Source: Ornithinimicrobium humiphilum | Lineage (GTDB): Bacteria; Actinomycetota; Actinomycetes; Actinomycetales; Dermatophilaceae | Assembly: GCF_006716885.1 (NCBI RefSeq) | Contig: NZ_VFPU01000001.1 | Location: 620,001 to 684,000, forward strand | Direction: 5' to 3' | Length of the DNA stretch: 64,000 bases | Part shown: positions 17,241-27,226 of the stretch, in pieces | Numbering within the stretch: position 1 is the stretch's first letter | Layout: every line of letters starts with the position of its first letter | Program-made: the position numbers and the translations under genes | Notes under the pieces: model-generated | Database searches by the model: none | Seen by the model: the letters and a program-made list of their open reading frames with translations, nothing else | Told to the model about the DNA's origin: nothing

Positions 17241-18005
17241 ATGCAGACACCGCGGGACCTGGTCTACAAGGCGTACACCTCGTCCCTGCGCCGGCAGCTC
17301 CCGTCCGACCAGCTGCCGCGGCACATCGGCGTGATGCTCGACGGCAACCGCCGGTGGGCGCGCGAGCGGGGGGCCGCGTCGGCCGAGGGGCACCGCGCGG
17401 GTGCCGACAACATCGCCCCCTTCCTCGGCTGGTGCGAGGAGGCGGGCGTGGAGGTGGTCACGCTGTGGCTGCTCTCCACCGACAACCTCAACCGTCCGGC
17501 CGACGAGCTCGAGCCCCTGCTGGAGATCATCGGCCGCGTGGTCACCGACCTCGCCGACTGCCAGCGCTGGCGGATGCACGTGGTCGGCGCGCTCGACCTG
17601 CTCCCGGAGGGCACGGCCGACGCCCTGCGTGCGGCCGCCGAGCGCACGACCGGTGTCGACGGGATGGTCGTCAACGTCGCGATCGGCTACGGCGGTCGTC
17701 GCGAGATCGCCGACGCGGTGCGCTCGCTGCTGCGCGAGGCGGCGGCGAAGGGGCAGACCCTCGAGGAGCTCGCCGGCTCGGTGACGGTCGAGGACATCGC
17801 CGAGCACCTCTACACCAAGGGCCAGCCCGATCCCGACCTGGTGATCCGCACCTCGGGGGAGCAACGCCTGGGCGGCTTCCTGCTCTGGCAGAGCGCCCAC
17901 AGCGAGTTCTACTTCTGCGAGGCCTACTGGCCCGACTTCCGCAAGGTGGACTTCCTCCGGGCGCTGCGCTCCTACGCCGAGCGCGAGCGGCGCTTCGGCA
18001 CCTGA
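17241..18005 (+). CDS. uppS: isoprenyl (cis-prenyl) transferase, UppS-like
   Basis: A 254-residue cis-prenyltransferase. HIGVMLDGNRRWA contains the catalytic Asp34, and RTSGEQRLGGFLLWQSAHSE plus EAYWPDF form the substrate-binding C-terminal blocks. It condenses isopentenyl diphosphate onto an allylic diphosphate to make Z-polyprenyl or short Z,E products for the cell-wall lipid carrier. Actinobacteria often have two paralogues (decaprenyl and Z-farnesyl diphosphate synthases); which one this is cannot be told by eye. TAGGTT ends seven bases before ATG 17241, so the mRNA is likely leaderless. Confidence 0.93.
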   Translation: MQTPRDLVYKAYTSSLRRQLPSDQLPRHIGVMLDGNRRWARERGAASAEGHRAGADNIAPFLGWCEEAGVEVVTLWLLSTDNLNRPADELEPLLEIIGRVVTDLADCQRWRMHVVGALDLLPEGTADALRAAAERTTGVDGMVVNVAIGYGGRREIADAVRSLLREAAAKGQTLEELAGSVTVEDIAEHLYTKGQPDPDLVIRTSGEQRLGGFLLWQSAHSEFYFCEAYWPDFRKVDFLRALRSYAERERRFGT

Positions 18006-18084
18006 GGGCCTGCCCGCGCCCGCAGCCTCGACCACGCCCGGGGGCCTGCCCCCGCCCTGACCGGGGCAGTTATACGCTGCGGGG

Positions 18085-18918
18085 ATGAACATTCGATCCC
18101 TGTATGCGGCGACGGCCGCCGCCGGCCTCGTGCTGACCCTGGCCGCCTGTGGTTCCGACGACTCCAACGGCTCCGGCGACGGCGACGCCTCCGGCCTGGA
18201 CCTCGTCACCGACGGCACCCTGACGGTCTGCTCCGACGTCCCCTACGCCCCCTTCGAGGACTTCGACGAGTCCTCCCCGAGCGGCTTCACGGGCTTCGAC
18301 ATCGACATCGTGCAGGCGATCGCCGACGGCCTCGAGCTCGACCTCGTCGTCAAGGACTCCTCCTTCGACGGTCTGCAGTCCGGCCTGGCCCTCAACGCCG
18401 GCGACTGCGACCTCGCGGCCTCCGCGATGACCATCACCGAGGAGCGCAAGGCCAACCTCGCCTTCAGCGAGGGCTACTACGACTCGCTCCAGTCCCTCCT
18501 CGTCCCGGCCGACAGCGGCATCGCCTCCATCGCCGACCTCGAGGGCAAGCGCGTGGGCGTCCAGCAGGGCACCACCGGTGAGGCCTACGCCAACGAGAAC
18601 GTCTCCGGCGCCGAGATCGTCAGCTTCCCCAGCGACGCCGAGCTCTACCAGGCCCTCCAGGCCGGCCAGGTCGACGCCCTCCTGCAGGACCTGCCGGTCA
18701 ACCTCACCCACACCACCGACGGTCGCTACACCATCGTCGAGGAGTACGACACCGACGAGACCTACGGCCTGGCGATGAAGAAGGACAACACCGCCCTGGT
18801 CGAGGCCGTCAACGAGCAGCTGGCCGCCCTGCGCGACAGCGGCGAGTACGACGAGCTCTACGACACCTACTTCTCGGAGGAGGCTGCGCAGGACGCGGCC
18901 GAGTCCAGCGACGGCTGA
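18085..18918 (+). CDS. polar amino-acid ABC transporter substrate-binding lipoprotein
   Basis: A 277-residue SBP_bac_3 lipoprotein: signal MNIRSLYAAT, lipobox LTLAAC with Cys22, then the periplasmic-binding fold (LTVCSDVPYAPFEDFDE, GFDIDIVQAIADGL, LNAGDCDLAASAMTITEER, GVQQGTTGEAYA). The acidic C-terminus extends past the fold. It delivers a polar amino acid or related solute to the following permease and ATPase. A TACGCT box ends six bases before ATG 18085. It is the first gene of a three-gene importer operon. Confidence 0.92.
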   Translation: MNIRSLYAATAAAGLVLTLAACGSDDSNGSGDGDASGLDLVTDGTLTVCSDVPYAPFEDFDESSPSGFTGFDIDIVQAIADGLELDLVVKDSSFDGLQSGLALNAGDCDLAASAMTITEERKANLAFSEGYYDSLQSLLVPADSGIASIADLEGKRVGVQQGTTGEAYANENVSGAEIVSFPSDAELYQALQAGQVDALLQDLPVNLTHTTDGRYTIVEEYDTDETYGLAMKKDNTALVEAVNEQLAALRDSGEYDELYDTYFSEEAAQDAAESSDG

Positions 18919-18952
18919 GCCGGCAGGAACGGGCTAGGGCGGAGGCGGTGAC

Positions 18953-19747
18953 ATGACCCGGAGTGCTCGCGCGCGCCTGACCACAGTCGTGCTCTACGTG
19001 GTGTTCGCGGCGATCGTCGCCGCCTTCGCCCTCGTCGCCGACTGGGAGGCGATCTCCCGCAACTTCTTCCTCGCGGAGGGCTTCAGCGGCAACTGGCAGG
19101 CGATGGTCTTCACGGGCGTGAAGAACACGATCCTCTACACGATCATCTCCTTTACCGGCGGCTTCGTGCTCGCCGTGATCCTCGTGCTCATGCGGCTGGC
19201 GCCGATCGCCCCCTTCCGGTGGCTGTCGCTGGCCTACATCGAGCTGTTCCGGGGACTGCCGGCGCTGGTCGTCATCCTCTTCATGGCGCTCGGCGTGCCG
19301 ATCGCCTTCGGGTGGCGGCCGCCGGGCGGCACCATCGGGGCCGGCCTCGTCGCGCTCATGATGGTCGCCGGCGCCTACATGGCCGAGACCCTCCGGGCCG
19401 GCATCGAGGCGGTGCCGAAGGGCCAGACCGAGGCGGCGCGCTCCCTGGGCATGGGCGGGGGCTGGACGATGGCCTCCATCGTCATGCCCCAGGCGCTGCG
19501 CATCGTGGTGCCGCCGCTGACCAACGAGCTGGTGATCCTGCTCAAGGACACCTCGCTGCTCTTCGTGGTCGGTCTGGCCACGAGCCAGAAGGAGCTGACG
19601 ACCCTGTCCCGCGACTTCATGAGCAGCGGGCCGTCCGCGGGCACCGCGACCTCGCTGACCCTCGCGGCGCTGCTCTACCTGGCCATCACCCTGCCGCTGA
19701 CGCGGCTGGTGGCCTGGATGGAGAGCAAGCAGAAGAGGAGCCGGTGA
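18953..19747 (+). CDS. polar amino-acid ABC transporter permease (HisM/GlnP type)
   Basis: A 264-residue inner-membrane permease with about five helices. [19 protein letters not shown] matches the N-terminal conserved block and [20 protein letters not shown] is the EAA loop that contacts the ATPase. A single permease suggests it works as a homodimer. It follows the binding protein by 34 bp and its stop overlaps the ATPase start (TGATG). Confidence 0.92.
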   Translation: MTRSARARLTTVVLYVVFAAIVAAFALVADWEAISRNFFLAEGFSGNWQAMVFTGVKNTILYTIISFTGGFVLAVILVLMRLAPIAPFRWLSLAYIELFRGLPALVVILFMALGVPIAFGWRPPGGTIGAGLVALMMVAGAYMAETLRAGIEAVPKGQTEAARSLGMGGGWTMASIVMPQALRIVVPPLTNELVILLKDTSLLFVVGLATSQKELTTLSRDFMSSGPSAGTATSLTLAALLYLAITLPLTRLVAWMESKQKRSR

Positions 19748-20514
19748 TGAGCAGCGTGCACCCCGAGCAGCGGATCGACCCCACGGCCCCGGCCATCGAG
19801 ATCCGCCAGCTGCACAAGAGCTTCGGCGACAACGAGGTGCTCAAGGGCATCGACTTCACGGTCGACAAGGGCCAGGTCGTCTGCGTCATCGGCCCCTCGG
19901 GCTCGGGCAAGTCGACGCTGCTGCGCTGCGTCAACCGGCTCGAGGAGCCGACGTCCGGCCAGATCCTCGTCGAGGGCATCGACATCACCGACCCGGACAC
20001 CGAGCTCGACCAGGTCCGGTCGCGGATCGGCATGGTCTTCCAGCAGTTCAACCTGTTCCCGCACATGACGGTGCTGCGCAACCTCACGATCGCCCAGCAG
20101 CGCGTGAAGAAGCGCGGCAGGGCCGAGGCGGAGCGGATCGCCCGGGAGAACCTCGACAAGGTCGGCCTCGCGGACAAGATCGCCGCCTACCCGGCGCACC
20201 TGTCCGGCGGCCAGCAGCAGCGCGTGGCGATCGCCCGCGCGCTGTCGATGGACCCCGACATGATGCTCTTCGACGAGCCCACGTCGGCGCTCGACCCCGA
20301 GCTGGTCGGCGACGTCCTCGACGTCATGAAGCGGCTGGCCGCGGCCGGCATGACGATGATGGTCGTCACCCACGAGATGGGCTTCGCCCGCGAGGTGGGC
20401 GACAAGCTCGTCTTCATGGACGGTGGCGTCATCGTCGAGGAGGGCGACCCGGTCAAGGTGCTCTCCGACCCGCAGCACTCGCGCACCCAGAGCTTCCTCT
20501 CCAAGGTCCTCTGA
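19747..20514 (+). CDS. polar amino-acid ABC transporter ATPase (GlnQ/HisP type)
   Basis: A 255-residue ATPase: Walker [11 protein letters not shown]-loop [12 protein letters not shown], signature LSGGQQQR, Walker [13 protein letters not shown] and switch His in VVTHEMGF. It powers the preceding permease. ATG 19747 shares a base with the permease stop. Its stop is followed by a 13-bp perfect hairpin, so it ends the operon. Confidence 0.95.
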   Translation: MSSVHPEQRIDPTAPAIEIRQLHKSFGDNEVLKGIDFTVDKGQVVCVIGPSGSGKSTLLRCVNRLEEPTSGQILVEGIDITDPDTELDQVRSRIGMVFQQFNLFPHMTVLRNLTIAQQRVKKRGRAEAERIARENLDKVGLADKIAAYPAHLSGGQQQRVAIARALSMDPDMMLFDEPTSALDPELVGDVLDVMKRLAAAGMTMMVVTHEMGFAREVGDKLVFMDGGVIVEEGDPVKVLSDPQHSRTQSFLSKVL

Positions 20515-20525
20515 GCGCGGTCGCC

Positions 20526-20558
20526 CCGCCCGGTGACCGGCCCTCGGTCACCGGGCGG
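20526..20558 (+). terminator. strong hairpin terminator after ABC importer operon
   Basis: CCGCCCGGTGACC (20526-20538) and GGTCACCGGGCGG (20546-20558) form a perfect 13-bp stem with a 7-base loop, 9 bp after the ATPase stop. Confidence 0.85.
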
Positions 20559-20711
20559 AGCCGTGTGCGGGGGTGGGCGGGTCGTGCCGGTGGGCGGGTG
20601 CGCCGAGTTATGCCGACACGCCGGGGTGCGTGCATCCCCCCGTGTGGTGCACGTCATACCGTCGGAGACAGGTCCCGGGCACCCCGTCCGGGGTCGCGGG
20701 AGGCCCACCAC

Positions 20712-20807
20712 ATGGAGCGACGACTGCTCGAGGCGGAGGGCCGGCACCGGCACTGCGCCACCGTCGCGCGGGCCCGGTCCCGGTCCAGCCACCGACGGGA
20801 CGCGTAG
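20712..20807 (+). CDS. possible 31-residue Arg/His-rich ORF upstream of phoH2
   Basis: MERRLLEAEGRHRHCATVAR and then an Arg/Ser tail to TAG. A good GGGAGG lies eight bases before the ATG and the stop is 30 bp before the phoH2 start, compatible with co-transcription. Codon bias is not informative at this length and I recognise no family, so it may be a chance frame. Confidence 0.35.
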   Translation: MERRLLEAEGRHRHCATVARARSRSSHRRDA

Positions 20808-20837
20808 CGCCCACGCGCGCGTCAGCAGGGAGTCGCC

Positions 20838-22199
20838 ATGACCATCGCCCACCGCTCCTTCCTCGACCTCGACGCGCAGCCCCCGGTGGACGGTGTCCCC
20901 GACGCCGGCGTGAAGACCTACGTCCTCGACACGAGCGTGCTGCTCTCGGACCCGTGGGCCCTGCTGCGCTTCGCCGAGCACGAGGTGGTGCTCCCGGTGG
21001 TCGTCATCACCGAGCTGGAGGGCAAGCGGCACCACCCCGAGCTGGGCTACTTCGCCCGGCAGGCGCTGCGGATGCTCGACGACCTGCGGGTCGAGCACGG
21101 CACCCTGAGCGAGCCGATCCCCGTCGGGCGGCGGGGCGGCTCCCTGCACGTCGAGCTCAACCACTCCGACCCGGGCGCGCTGCCGGCCGGATTCCGCCTG
21201 GGGGACAACGACACCCGCATCCTCGCCGTCGCCGCCAACCTCGCGGCGGAGGGTCGCGACGTCACGGTCGTGAGCAAGGACCTGCCGATGAGGGTCAAGG
21301 CCTCCGCGGTCGGCATCGACGCGCAGGAGTACCGCGCCGAGCTGGCGATGGACAGCGGCTGGACGGGCATGGCCGAGCTCGAGGTCGACGACGCCGACAT
21401 GTCCGAGCTCTACGAGCGCGGATGGCTCCAGCACGCCGCGGCGAAGGAGCTGCCGGTCCACACCGGTCTGACGGTCCTCGGCCCCTCGGGCAGCGCCCTG
21501 GCCCGCGTCGCCCCCGACCGCTCGGTGCGCCTCGTGCGCGGCGACCGGGACGCCTTCGGCCTGCACGGCCGCTCGGCCGAGCAGCGCATCGCCCTCGACC
21601 TGCTGCTCGACCCCGACGTGGGCATCGTCAGCCTCGGCGGCCGCGCCGGCACCGGCAAGAGCGCCCTGGCGCTGTGCGCCGGCCTGGAGGCGGTCCTGGA
21701 GCGGCGCCAGCACCGCAAGGTCATCGTCTTCCGCCCGCTCTACGCGGTCGGCGGCCAGGAGCTGGGCTACCTGCCCGGCACCGAGAACGACAAGATGGGG
21801 CCCTGGGCGCAGGCCGTCTTCGACACCCTGGGGGCCGTCGTCTCCAAGGAGGTCGTCGAGGAGGTCCTCGACCGCGACCTGCTCGAGGTGCTGCCGCTGA
21901 CCCACATCCGGGGCCGGAGCCTGCACGACGCCTTCGTCATCGTCGACGAGGCCCAGTCGCTGGAGCGCAACGTGCTGCTCACCGTGCTCTCCCGTATCGG
22001 CCAGAGCTCGCGCGTCGTGCTCACCCACGACGTGGCCCAGCGCGACAACCTGCGCGTCGGTCGGCACGACGGCGTCGCGGCCGTCATCGAGACGCTCAAG
22101 GGGCACCCGCTCTTCGCGCACGTCACGCTGACGCGCAGCGAGCGCAGCCCGATCGCGGCGCTGGTCACCGAGCTGCTGGAGGGCCCGGGACACCTCTGA
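20838..22199 (+). CDS. phoH2: PhoH2: PIN-domain RNase fused to PhoH ATPase/helicase
   Basis: A 453-residue two-domain protein. The N-terminal PIN domain (about 25-155) has [22 protein letters not shown] and [11 protein letters not shown], supplying the acidic metal-binding residues of the nuclease. The C-terminal PhoH ATPase has Walker [11 protein letters not shown] (about 270) and DEAQSLERN (Walker B region). Actinobacterial PhoH2 proteins unwind and cleave RNA and are often paired with an upstream antitoxin-like small ORF in mycobacteria; the 31-codon ORF upstream is a possible but unproven counterpart. CAGGGAG precedes ATG 20838. Confidence 0.93.
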   Translation: MTIAHRSFLDLDAQPPVDGVPDAGVKTYVLDTSVLLSDPWALLRFAEHEVVLPVVVITELEGKRHHPELGYFARQALRMLDDLRVEHGTLSEPIPVGRRGGSLHVELNHSDPGALPAGFRLGDNDTRILAVAANLAAEGRDVTVVSKDLPMRVKASAVGIDAQEYRAELAMDSGWTGMAELEVDDADMSELYERGWLQHAAAKELPVHTGLTVLGPSGSALARVAPDRSVRLVRGDRDAFGLHGRSAEQRIALDLLLDPDVGIVSLGGRAGTGKSALALCAGLEAVLERRQHRKVIVFRPLYAVGGQELGYLPGTENDKMGPWAQAVFDTLGAVVSKEVVEEVLDRDLLEVLPLTHIRGRSLHDAFVIVDEAQSLERNVLLTVLSRIGQSSRVVLTHDVAQRDNLRVGRHDGVAAVIETLKGHPLFAHVTLTRSERSPIAALVTELLEGPGHL

Positions 22200-22264
22200 G
22201 GAGCGTGCGACGTGTGACTGCTGTGACTCGAGTCGACAGTTGATGGCGAAAGTTACCCGTGGGT

Positions 22265-22280
22265 TGTGACCTTCGCCACA
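22265..22280 (+). promoter_or_regulatory. CRP-like site upstream of the transglycosylase
   Basis: TGTGACCTTCGCCACA fits TGTGA-N6-TCACA with a single mismatch (C for T). It lies about 170 bp before the ATG. CRP is known to activate the resuscitation-factor gene rpfA in Mycobacterium tuberculosis, a related secreted cell-wall enzyme, so the context is sensible, but no binding is shown. Confidence 0.5.
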
Positions 22281-22308
22281 AACTACCCCCCTGGGTTTGC
22301 CTTTCGCA

Positions 22309-22446
22309 GATCTGGCAGGCACCTTGGAAAGGCCCAGATCACGAAATGGTAACGCCGCCTGTCCCGCCGGGATCCCGTGTCGAGGTGCTCTCGCACCTCT
22401 CCCAACCCGGAGGCGGTGGGACCCTCTTCGACCGATAGGTAGTCCC
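22309..22446 (+). other. long structured 5' leader of the transglycosylase gene, possible riboregulator
   Basis: GATCTGG (22309-22315) pairs with CCAGATC (22334-22340). Downstream, GCCGCC (22354-22359) pairs with GGCGGT (22412-22417), CCGGG (22367-22371) with CCCGG (22406-22410), and GAGGTGC (22382-22388) with GCACCTC (22393-22399) as an apical hairpin: a nested cruciform-like arm. GGGAC (22418-22422) can pair either with GTCCC at 22361-22365 or with GTCCC at 22442-22446 next to the start codon, so two exclusive states exist. Actinobacterial genes of this type often carry a c-di-AMP riboswitch (ydaO), and AACCCGGAGGCGGTGGGACC is reminiscent of it, but the GGGGUGAAUC-like block is absent. Confidence 0.45.
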
Positions 22447-22449
22447 CCC

Positions 22450-23352
22450 ATGTCCCTTGCCCCTGAGCAGCAGCGCGCCTCCGGGCGCCACCGCCTCCGT
22501 CGCCTCGGCGGTCCCGCCGGCGTCGTGACCGCGACGATCGCCGCGGGATCGGTGGCCCTGGCCGCCTACGCCTCCACCGGCGGCACCGGTGCCCCGTCCG
22601 AGGCCAGCGCCTCCGTCGGCCAGACCGACCCGCAGCTGGCCGCCGACGCCGTCGCCCCCGTCAACCCCGAGACCGGCGCCACCGCCGCCTCCGCCTTCGC
22701 CGAGGCGAAGGCCCTGCGTGCCGAGCAGGGCGCCGCGGCGCTCGGCCTGAGCACCAGCCTGACCTCGACCGGTGTCGACGCCGTCCGCGAGGCCGCCGAC
22801 GCGATCAGCGCGGAGAAGGCCGCCGAGCGCCGGGCCGCCGCCGAGAAGGCCGCAGCGGAGAAGGCCGCCGCCGAGCAGGCCGCCGCCGAGAAGGCCGCCG
22901 CCGAGCAGGCCGAGCGTGAGGCCGCCGAGCGGGCCGCCGCCGAGGAGGCCGCCTCCCGCAGCGCGGCCCGCCAGGCCGCTCCCGCGCAGCAGTCCGCGCC
23001 GGCCCAGCAGCCGGCACCGGCGCCCGCCCCGGCGCCGGCCCCCGTCGCCTCCGGTGACTCCCGTTCCATCGCCCGGTCGATGCTTGCCAGCTACGGCTGG
23101 GGCGACGACCAGTTCGGCTGCCTCGACGCCCTCTGGCAGCGCGAGTCCGGCTGGAGCCACACCGCGACGAACCCGTCGTCGGGCGCCTACGGCATCCCGC
23201 AGTCCCTGCCGGCCAGCAAGATGGCCAGCGCGGGCGCCGACTGGCAGACCAACCCGGCCACCCAGATCCGTTGGGGCCTGGGCTACATCTCCGGTCGCTA
23301 CGGCAGCCCCTGCAACGCCTGGGCGCACTCCCAGTCCGTCGGCTGGTACTGA
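22450..23352 (+). CDS. secreted transglycosylase-like cell-wall protein
   Basis: A 300-residue exported protein. A basic N-terminus and hydrophobic signal segment (about 22-45) is followed by a low-complexity Ala/Glu/Lys region likely to be coiled coil (about 115-170), a Pro/Ala linker and a C-terminal domain (about 205-300). That domain has CLDALWQRESGWSHTATNPS with the putative catalytic Glu, GAYGIPQSLP and IRWGLGYISGRYGSPCNAW, the lysozyme-like fold of aggregation-promoting-factor/Rpf-type transglycosylases. It probably cleaves peptidoglycan glycans. The leader is long, structured and follows a CRP-like site. Confidence 0.88.
   Translation: MSLAPEQQRASGRHRLRRLGGPAGVVTATIAAGSVALAAYASTGGTGAPSEASASVGQTDPQLAADAVAPVNPETGATAASAFAEAKALRAEQGAAALGLSTSLTSTGVDAVREAADAISAEKAAERRAAAEKAAAEKAAAEQAAAEKAAAEQAEREAAERAAAEEAASRSAARQAAPAQQSAPAQQPAPAPAPAPAPVASGDSRSIARSMLASYGWGDDQFGCLDALWQRESGWSHTATNPSSGAYGIPQSLPASKMASAGADWQTNPATQIRWGLGYISGRYGSPCNAWAHSQSVGWY
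22815..22960 (+). repeat. imperfect tandem repeat inside the transglycosylase gene
   Basis: Repeats of a 12-15 bp unit encoding A-A-A-E-K/Q (for example GAGAAGGCCGCC), producing the coiled-coil-like Ala/Glu/Lys linker. It is length-variable in principle. Confidence 0.7.
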
Positions 23353-23372
23353 GCCCACCGCATACCCCTGCA

Positions 23373-23415
23373 CCGCGAGCGCGGTCCGTCCCTGCTGGAC
23401 GGGCCGCGCTCGCGG
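23373..23415 (+). terminator. long hairpin after the transglycosylase
   Basis: CCGCGAGCGCGGTCCGTCC (23373-23391) pairs with GGACGGGCCGCGCTCGCGG (23397-23415) with one mismatch and a 5-base loop, 20 bp after the stop. Confidence 0.85.
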
Positions 23416-23482
23416 CGTTCCTGCGCTCCCCGGCCGTCGGCTTCGGGGCGCCCCGGGGCCGGATCGGCCCTAGGGTGTGGCC

Positions 23483-24292
23483 GTGAGTGCAGGCAACGTG
23501 GCCCGTGAGGGCGCCCAGACCGCCCGGAAGATCAGCCGCAACCCGTGGGTGGAGCGTCTCGCCCGGGCGGGCTATGCCGCCAGCGGCCTGATCCACGTCG
23601 TCATCGGCGTGATCGCGGCGCGGGTTGCCCTGGGGGGCTCGGGGGGCGACAGCGCCGACCAGAGCGGCGCGCTGGAGTCGCTGCGCTCCGCCCCGGCCGG
23701 CCCGCTGCTGCTCTGGCTGTGCGTCGCGGGCTTCGCCGGCCTGGCGCTCTGGCGGCTCCTCAACGCCATCGTGGGCGTGGAGGAGCTCAAGGACCGGGCG
23801 ACCGAGGGCACCCAGGCGGTCGTCTACGCCGTGCTGGGCGTCACCGCGCTCTCGTTCGCGCGCGGCGGCGGCTCGGACGGCGAGGAGAGCACCCAGGACC
23901 TCACGGCCACCCTGCTGGGCGCACCCTTCGGTCGGATGCTCGTGCTGCTGGTCGGTGCCACCGTCGTCGTCGTGGGCGGCTACCACGTCTACAAGGGACT
24001 GTCCGAGAAGTTCCTCGAGGACCTGCAGCTGCCGGGCGGCCGGACCGGCCAGGTCGTGCGGTGGGCCGGGCGTCTCGGCTATCCCGCCAAGGGGATCGCC
24101 CTGGTCATCGTCGGCCTGCTCTTCGCCTACGCCGGGGCGACGGCCGACCCCGACAAGGCCGGCGGCCTCGACAGCGCGCTCAAGACCCTCGTCGACCAGC
24201 CCTTCGGTCCCGTCCTGCTGGGCGTCATCGCGGTCGGCCTGGTGCTCTACGGCGTCTACTCCTTCGGCCGCGCCCGCTACGGGAAGCTGTGA
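23483..24292 (+). CDS. DUF1206 integral membrane protein
   Basis: A 269-residue protein with six predicted helices arranged as three repeats: [36 protein letters not shown] and [19 protein letters not shown] begin related modules of about 75 residues. This triplicated layout defines DUF1206; function is unknown. GTG 23483 is preferred over GTG 23477 because TAGGGT (23471-23476) ends six bases before it, the usual leaderless spacing here. It is monocistronic, with coaA starting 53 bp later. Confidence 0.85.
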   Translation: MSAGNVAREGAQTARKISRNPWVERLARAGYAASGLIHVVIGVIAARVALGGSGGDSADQSGALESLRSAPAGPLLLWLCVAGFAGLALWRLLNAIVGVEELKDRATEGTQAVVYAVLGVTALSFARGGGSDGEESTQDLTATLLGAPFGRMLVLLVGATVVVVGGYHVYKGLSEKFLEDLQLPGGRTGQVVRWAGRLGYPAKGIALVIVGLLFAYAGATADPDKAGGLDSALKTLVDQPFGPVLLGVIAVGLVLYGVYSFGRARYGKL

Positions 24293-24345
24293 CCTGGGGG
24301 CACCGGCCGTCGGGAAGCGCGGGTGTCCCTGTCACAATGCAGCCC

Positions 24346-25311
24346 ATGGGTTCGCAGGCCAATGGTGCCGTCATCCCCTCCCCGTACGTCGAGCTCGACC
24401 GCGCGGACTGGGCGCGGTTGCGGGAGGAGCACCCGATGCACCTCGACGCCGCGGACGTCGAGCGGCTCCGGGGTCTCGGTGAACCCCTGGACATGGCCGA
24501 GGTCGAGCAGGTCTACCTCCCGATCAGCCGACTGCTCTCCTTCTACGAGGAGGCCACCGGCGCCCTGCACCAGGTGACCAGCGACTTCCTGCTCGAGCGG
24601 CAGCCCGAGCGGACCCCCTTCGTCATCGGGGTGGCCGGCTCGGTCGCCGTGGGCAAGTCCACGACCGCCCGCATCCTCGCCGAGCTCATCCGGCGCTGGC
24701 CCAGCAGCCCCGAGGTCTCCCTCGTCACCACCGACGGCTTCCTGCACCCCAACGTGGTGCTGCGCGAGCGCGGGCTCATGGAGCGCAAGGGCTTCCCGGA
24801 GTCCTACGACCGGCGGGCGCTGCTGCGCTTCGTCTCCGAGGTGAAGGCCGGCCGTGCCGAGGTCCGGGCTCCCGTCTACAGCCACCTCGTCTACGACATC
24901 GTCCCCGACGAGGAGATCGTGGTGCGCCAGCCCGACGTGCTCATCGTCGAGGGGCTCAACGTCCTCCAGCCGCCGCGGCCCCACCCCAACGGCCGCGGCC
25001 CGGGCCTGGCGGTGAGCGACTTCTTCGACTTCTCGGTCTACGTCGACGCGCACGTCTGCAACATCAAGAAGTGGTACATCGAGCGCTTCCTCCGGCTGCG
25101 GGAGACGGCCTTCGCCGACCCCCACTCCCACTTCCACCGCTACGCCTCCCTCAGCGACGACGAGGCGGTCCTGACCGCCTCGGACATCTGGGACTCGATC
25201 AACGAGCCCAACCTGATCAACAACATCCTGCCGACCCGCAGCCGCGCCACGCTGGTGCTCCTCAAGGGGGCCGACCACAGCGTCGATCGGGTCCGGCTGC
25301 GCCGTCTCTGA
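24346..25311 (+). CDS. coaA: type I pantothenate kinase CoaA
   Basis: A 321-residue bacterial type I pantothenate kinase. [15 protein letters not shown] is the Walker A loop (about 95-109), [10 protein letters not shown] and [12 protein letters not shown] line the pantothenate site, and [11 protein letters not shown] and [12 protein letters not shown] are conserved. It phosphorylates pantothenate in the first committed CoA step. ATG 24346 is chosen because CACAAT ends seven bases before it; an in-frame ATG nine bases upstream overlaps that box. glmS follows in the same direction after 45 bp. Confidence 0.96.
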   Translation: MGSQANGAVIPSPYVELDRADWARLREEHPMHLDAADVERLRGLGEPLDMAEVEQVYLPISRLLSFYEEATGALHQVTSDFLLERQPERTPFVIGVAGSVAVGKSTTARILAELIRRWPSSPEVSLVTTDGFLHPNVVLRERGLMERKGFPESYDRRALLRFVSEVKAGRAEVRAPVYSHLVYDIVPDEEIVVRQPDVLIVEGLNVLQPPRPHPNGRGPGLAVSDFFDFSVYVDAHVCNIKKWYIERFLRLRETAFADPHSHFHRYASLSDDEAVLTASDIWDSINEPNLINNILPTRSRATLVLLKGADHSVDRVRLRRL

Positions 25312-25356
25312 CGGCGGGGACGGGTCCGGCCCGCCCTAGGACGTACCCTGTGTCCC

Positions 25357-27216
25357 ATGTGTGGAATCGTCGGATATGTCGGCCCCCGGGCCAGCGAGAA
25401 GGCCCTGGACGTCGTCATGGAGGGGCTCGGCCGCCTCGAGTACCGCGGCTACGACTCCGCCGGGGTGGCAGTCGTGGCAGGGGACCGGGTGGACACCCGC
25501 AAGCGCGCGGGCAAGCTGGGCAACCTGCGCTCGGCCATCACCGACGCGCCGCTGCCCGAGACCGCGACCGCCATCGGGCACACCCGGTGGGCCACGCACG
25601 GCGGTCCGACGGACGAGAACGCCCACCCGCACCGGGGCGGCCGTGACGGCAAGCTCGCCCTGGTCCACAACGGCATCATCGAGAACTTCCACTCGCTGCG
25701 GTCGCGCCTCGCGGCCGAGGGTGTGGAGTTCACCTCCGAGACCGACACCGAGGTCGTCGCGCACCTGCTGAGCGCCGCCTTCGACCGCACCGGCGACCTG
25801 ACCACCGCGATGCGCGAGACCGTCGCCGAGTTGCACGGCGCCTTCACGCTGCTCGCCGTGCACGCCGACCAGCCGGACACCGTCGTCGGTGCCCGCCGCA
25901 ACTCCCCGCTCGTGGTCGGCCTGGGCGAGGGCGAGAACTTCCTCGGCTCCGACGTCGCCGCCTTCATCGGCCACACCCGCCACGCCCTCGAACTGGGTCA
26001 GGACCAGATCGTCACGATCACCCCCGACTCCTACACCGTCGTCAACTTCGACGGCACCCCCTCCGACGGCAAGGCCTACGAGGTCACCTGGGACGCCGCC
26101 GAGGCCGAGAAGGGCGGCTACGCCACCTTCATGGAGAAGGAGATCAACGACCAGCCCCACGCGGTCGCCGACACCCTGCTGGGCCGCACCGACTCCGAGG
26201 GCCGGCTGGCCCTGGACGAGCTGCACATCTCCGAGGACGAGCTGCGCGCCGTCACCAAGATCGTCATCGTCGCCTGCGGCACCGCCGCCTACGCCGGGAT
26301 GGTCGCCAAGTACGCCATCGAGCACTGGACCCGCATCCCCGTCGAGGTCGAGCTCGCCCACGAGTTCCGCTACCGCGACCCGGTGATCGACGAGCACACG
26401 CTCGTGGTCTCGATCTCGCAGTCCGGCGAGACGATGGACACCCTGATGGCCGTGCGCCACGCCAAGGAGCTCGGCGCCCGCACCGTCTCCATCTGCAACA
26501 CCCACGGCTCGACGATCCCGCGCGAGTCCGACGCGGTGCTCTACACCCACGCCGGCCCCGAGATCGCCGTCGCCTCCACCAAGGCCTTCCTCGCGCAGAT
26601 CACCGCCAGCTACATCCTGGGCCTCTACCTGGCCTCGCTGCGCGGCACCGCCTACGGCGAGGACGCGGCGCAGGTCATGGCCGAGCTCGCGACCGTCCCG
26701 GGCAAGATCGAGGAGCTGCTGACCCGCATGGACCGGGTCAAGGAGATCGCCTACTACATGGCCGACTCCCGCTCCGTGCTCTTCCTCGGCCGCCACGTCG
26801 GCTATCCCGTCGCCATGGAGGGTGCGCTCAAGCTCAAGGAGCTCGCCTACATCCACGCCGAGGGCTTCGCCGCGGGCGAGCTCAAGCACGGCCCGATCGC
26901 GCTCATCGAGCCCGGGCAGCCGGTCTTCGTCATCGTCCCCTCGCCGGGCGTGGAGCACGGCCTGCACGACAAGGTGGTCTCCAACATCCAGGAGATCCGC
27001 GCCCGTGGTGCCCGCACGCTGGTCATCGCCGAGGAGGGGGACGAGGACGTCGTCCCGTTCGCCGACGAGGTCATCCGCGTGCCGCACACCTCCCCGCTGC
27101 TCGCGCCCCTCCTGACGGTCGTGCCGCTGCAGGTCTTCGCGCTGCACCTGTCGACCGCCAAGGGCCTCGACGTCGACCAGCCCCGCAACCTGGCCAAGTC
27201 GGTCACGGTCGAGTAG
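25357..27216 (+). CDS. glmS: glutamine-fructose-6-phosphate aminotransferase GlmS
   Basis: A 619-residue enzyme, full length. Cys2 in MCGIVGYVG is the glutaminase nucleophile; the N-terminal Ntn domain runs to about 240, followed by two SIS domains with [11 protein letters not shown] and the C-terminal [13 protein letters not shown]. It makes glucosamine-6-phosphate for peptidoglycan and, in this group, mycothiol. TACCCT ends seven bases before ATG 25357 (probable leaderless mRNA). No glmS ribozyme-like leader is possible in so short an upstream space. acpS follows after 10 bp. Confidence 0.97.
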   Translation: MCGIVGYVGPRASEKALDVVMEGLGRLEYRGYDSAGVAVVAGDRVDTRKRAGKLGNLRSAITDAPLPETATAIGHTRWATHGGPTDENAHPHRGGRDGKLALVHNGIIENFHSLRSRLAAEGVEFTSETDTEVVAHLLSAAFDRTGDLTTAMRETVAELHGAFTLLAVHADQPDTVVGARRNSPLVVGLGEGENFLGSDVAAFIGHTRHALELGQDQIVTITPDSYTVVNFDGTPSDGKAYEVTWDAAEAEKGGYATFMEKEINDQPHAVADTLLGRTDSEGRLALDELHISEDELRAVTKIVIVACGTAAYAGMVAKYAIEHWTRIPVEVELAHEFRYRDPVIDEHTLVVSISQSGETMDTLMAVRHAKELGARTVSICNTHGSTIPRESDAVLYTHAGPEIAVASTKAFLAQITASYILGLYLASLRGTAYGEDAAQVMAELATVPGKIEELLTRMDRVKEIAYYMADSRSVLFLGRHVGYPVAMEGALKLKELAYIHAEGFAAGELKHGPIALIEPGQPVFVIVPSPGVEHGLHDKVVSNIQEIRARGARTLVIAEEGDEDVVPFADEVIRVPHTSPLLAPLLTVVPLQVFALHLSTAKGLDVDQPRNLAKSVTVE

Positions 27217-27226
27217 CCGGCCGGCG

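Larger units (their letters stand above)
20515..20837 (+). other. 323-bp intergenic region before phoH2
   Basis: It contains the importer terminator (20526-20558), a TACCGT box at 20657-20662 that could be a phoH2-side -10, and a 31-codon reading frame at 20712-20807 described separately. Nothing else is convincing. Confidence 0.5.

Noticed and set aside
22309..22446. c-di-AMP (ydaO-yuaA) riboswitch
   Set aside because: One block looks similar, but the GGGGUGAAUC-type block is missing, so I list only an unassigned structured leader.
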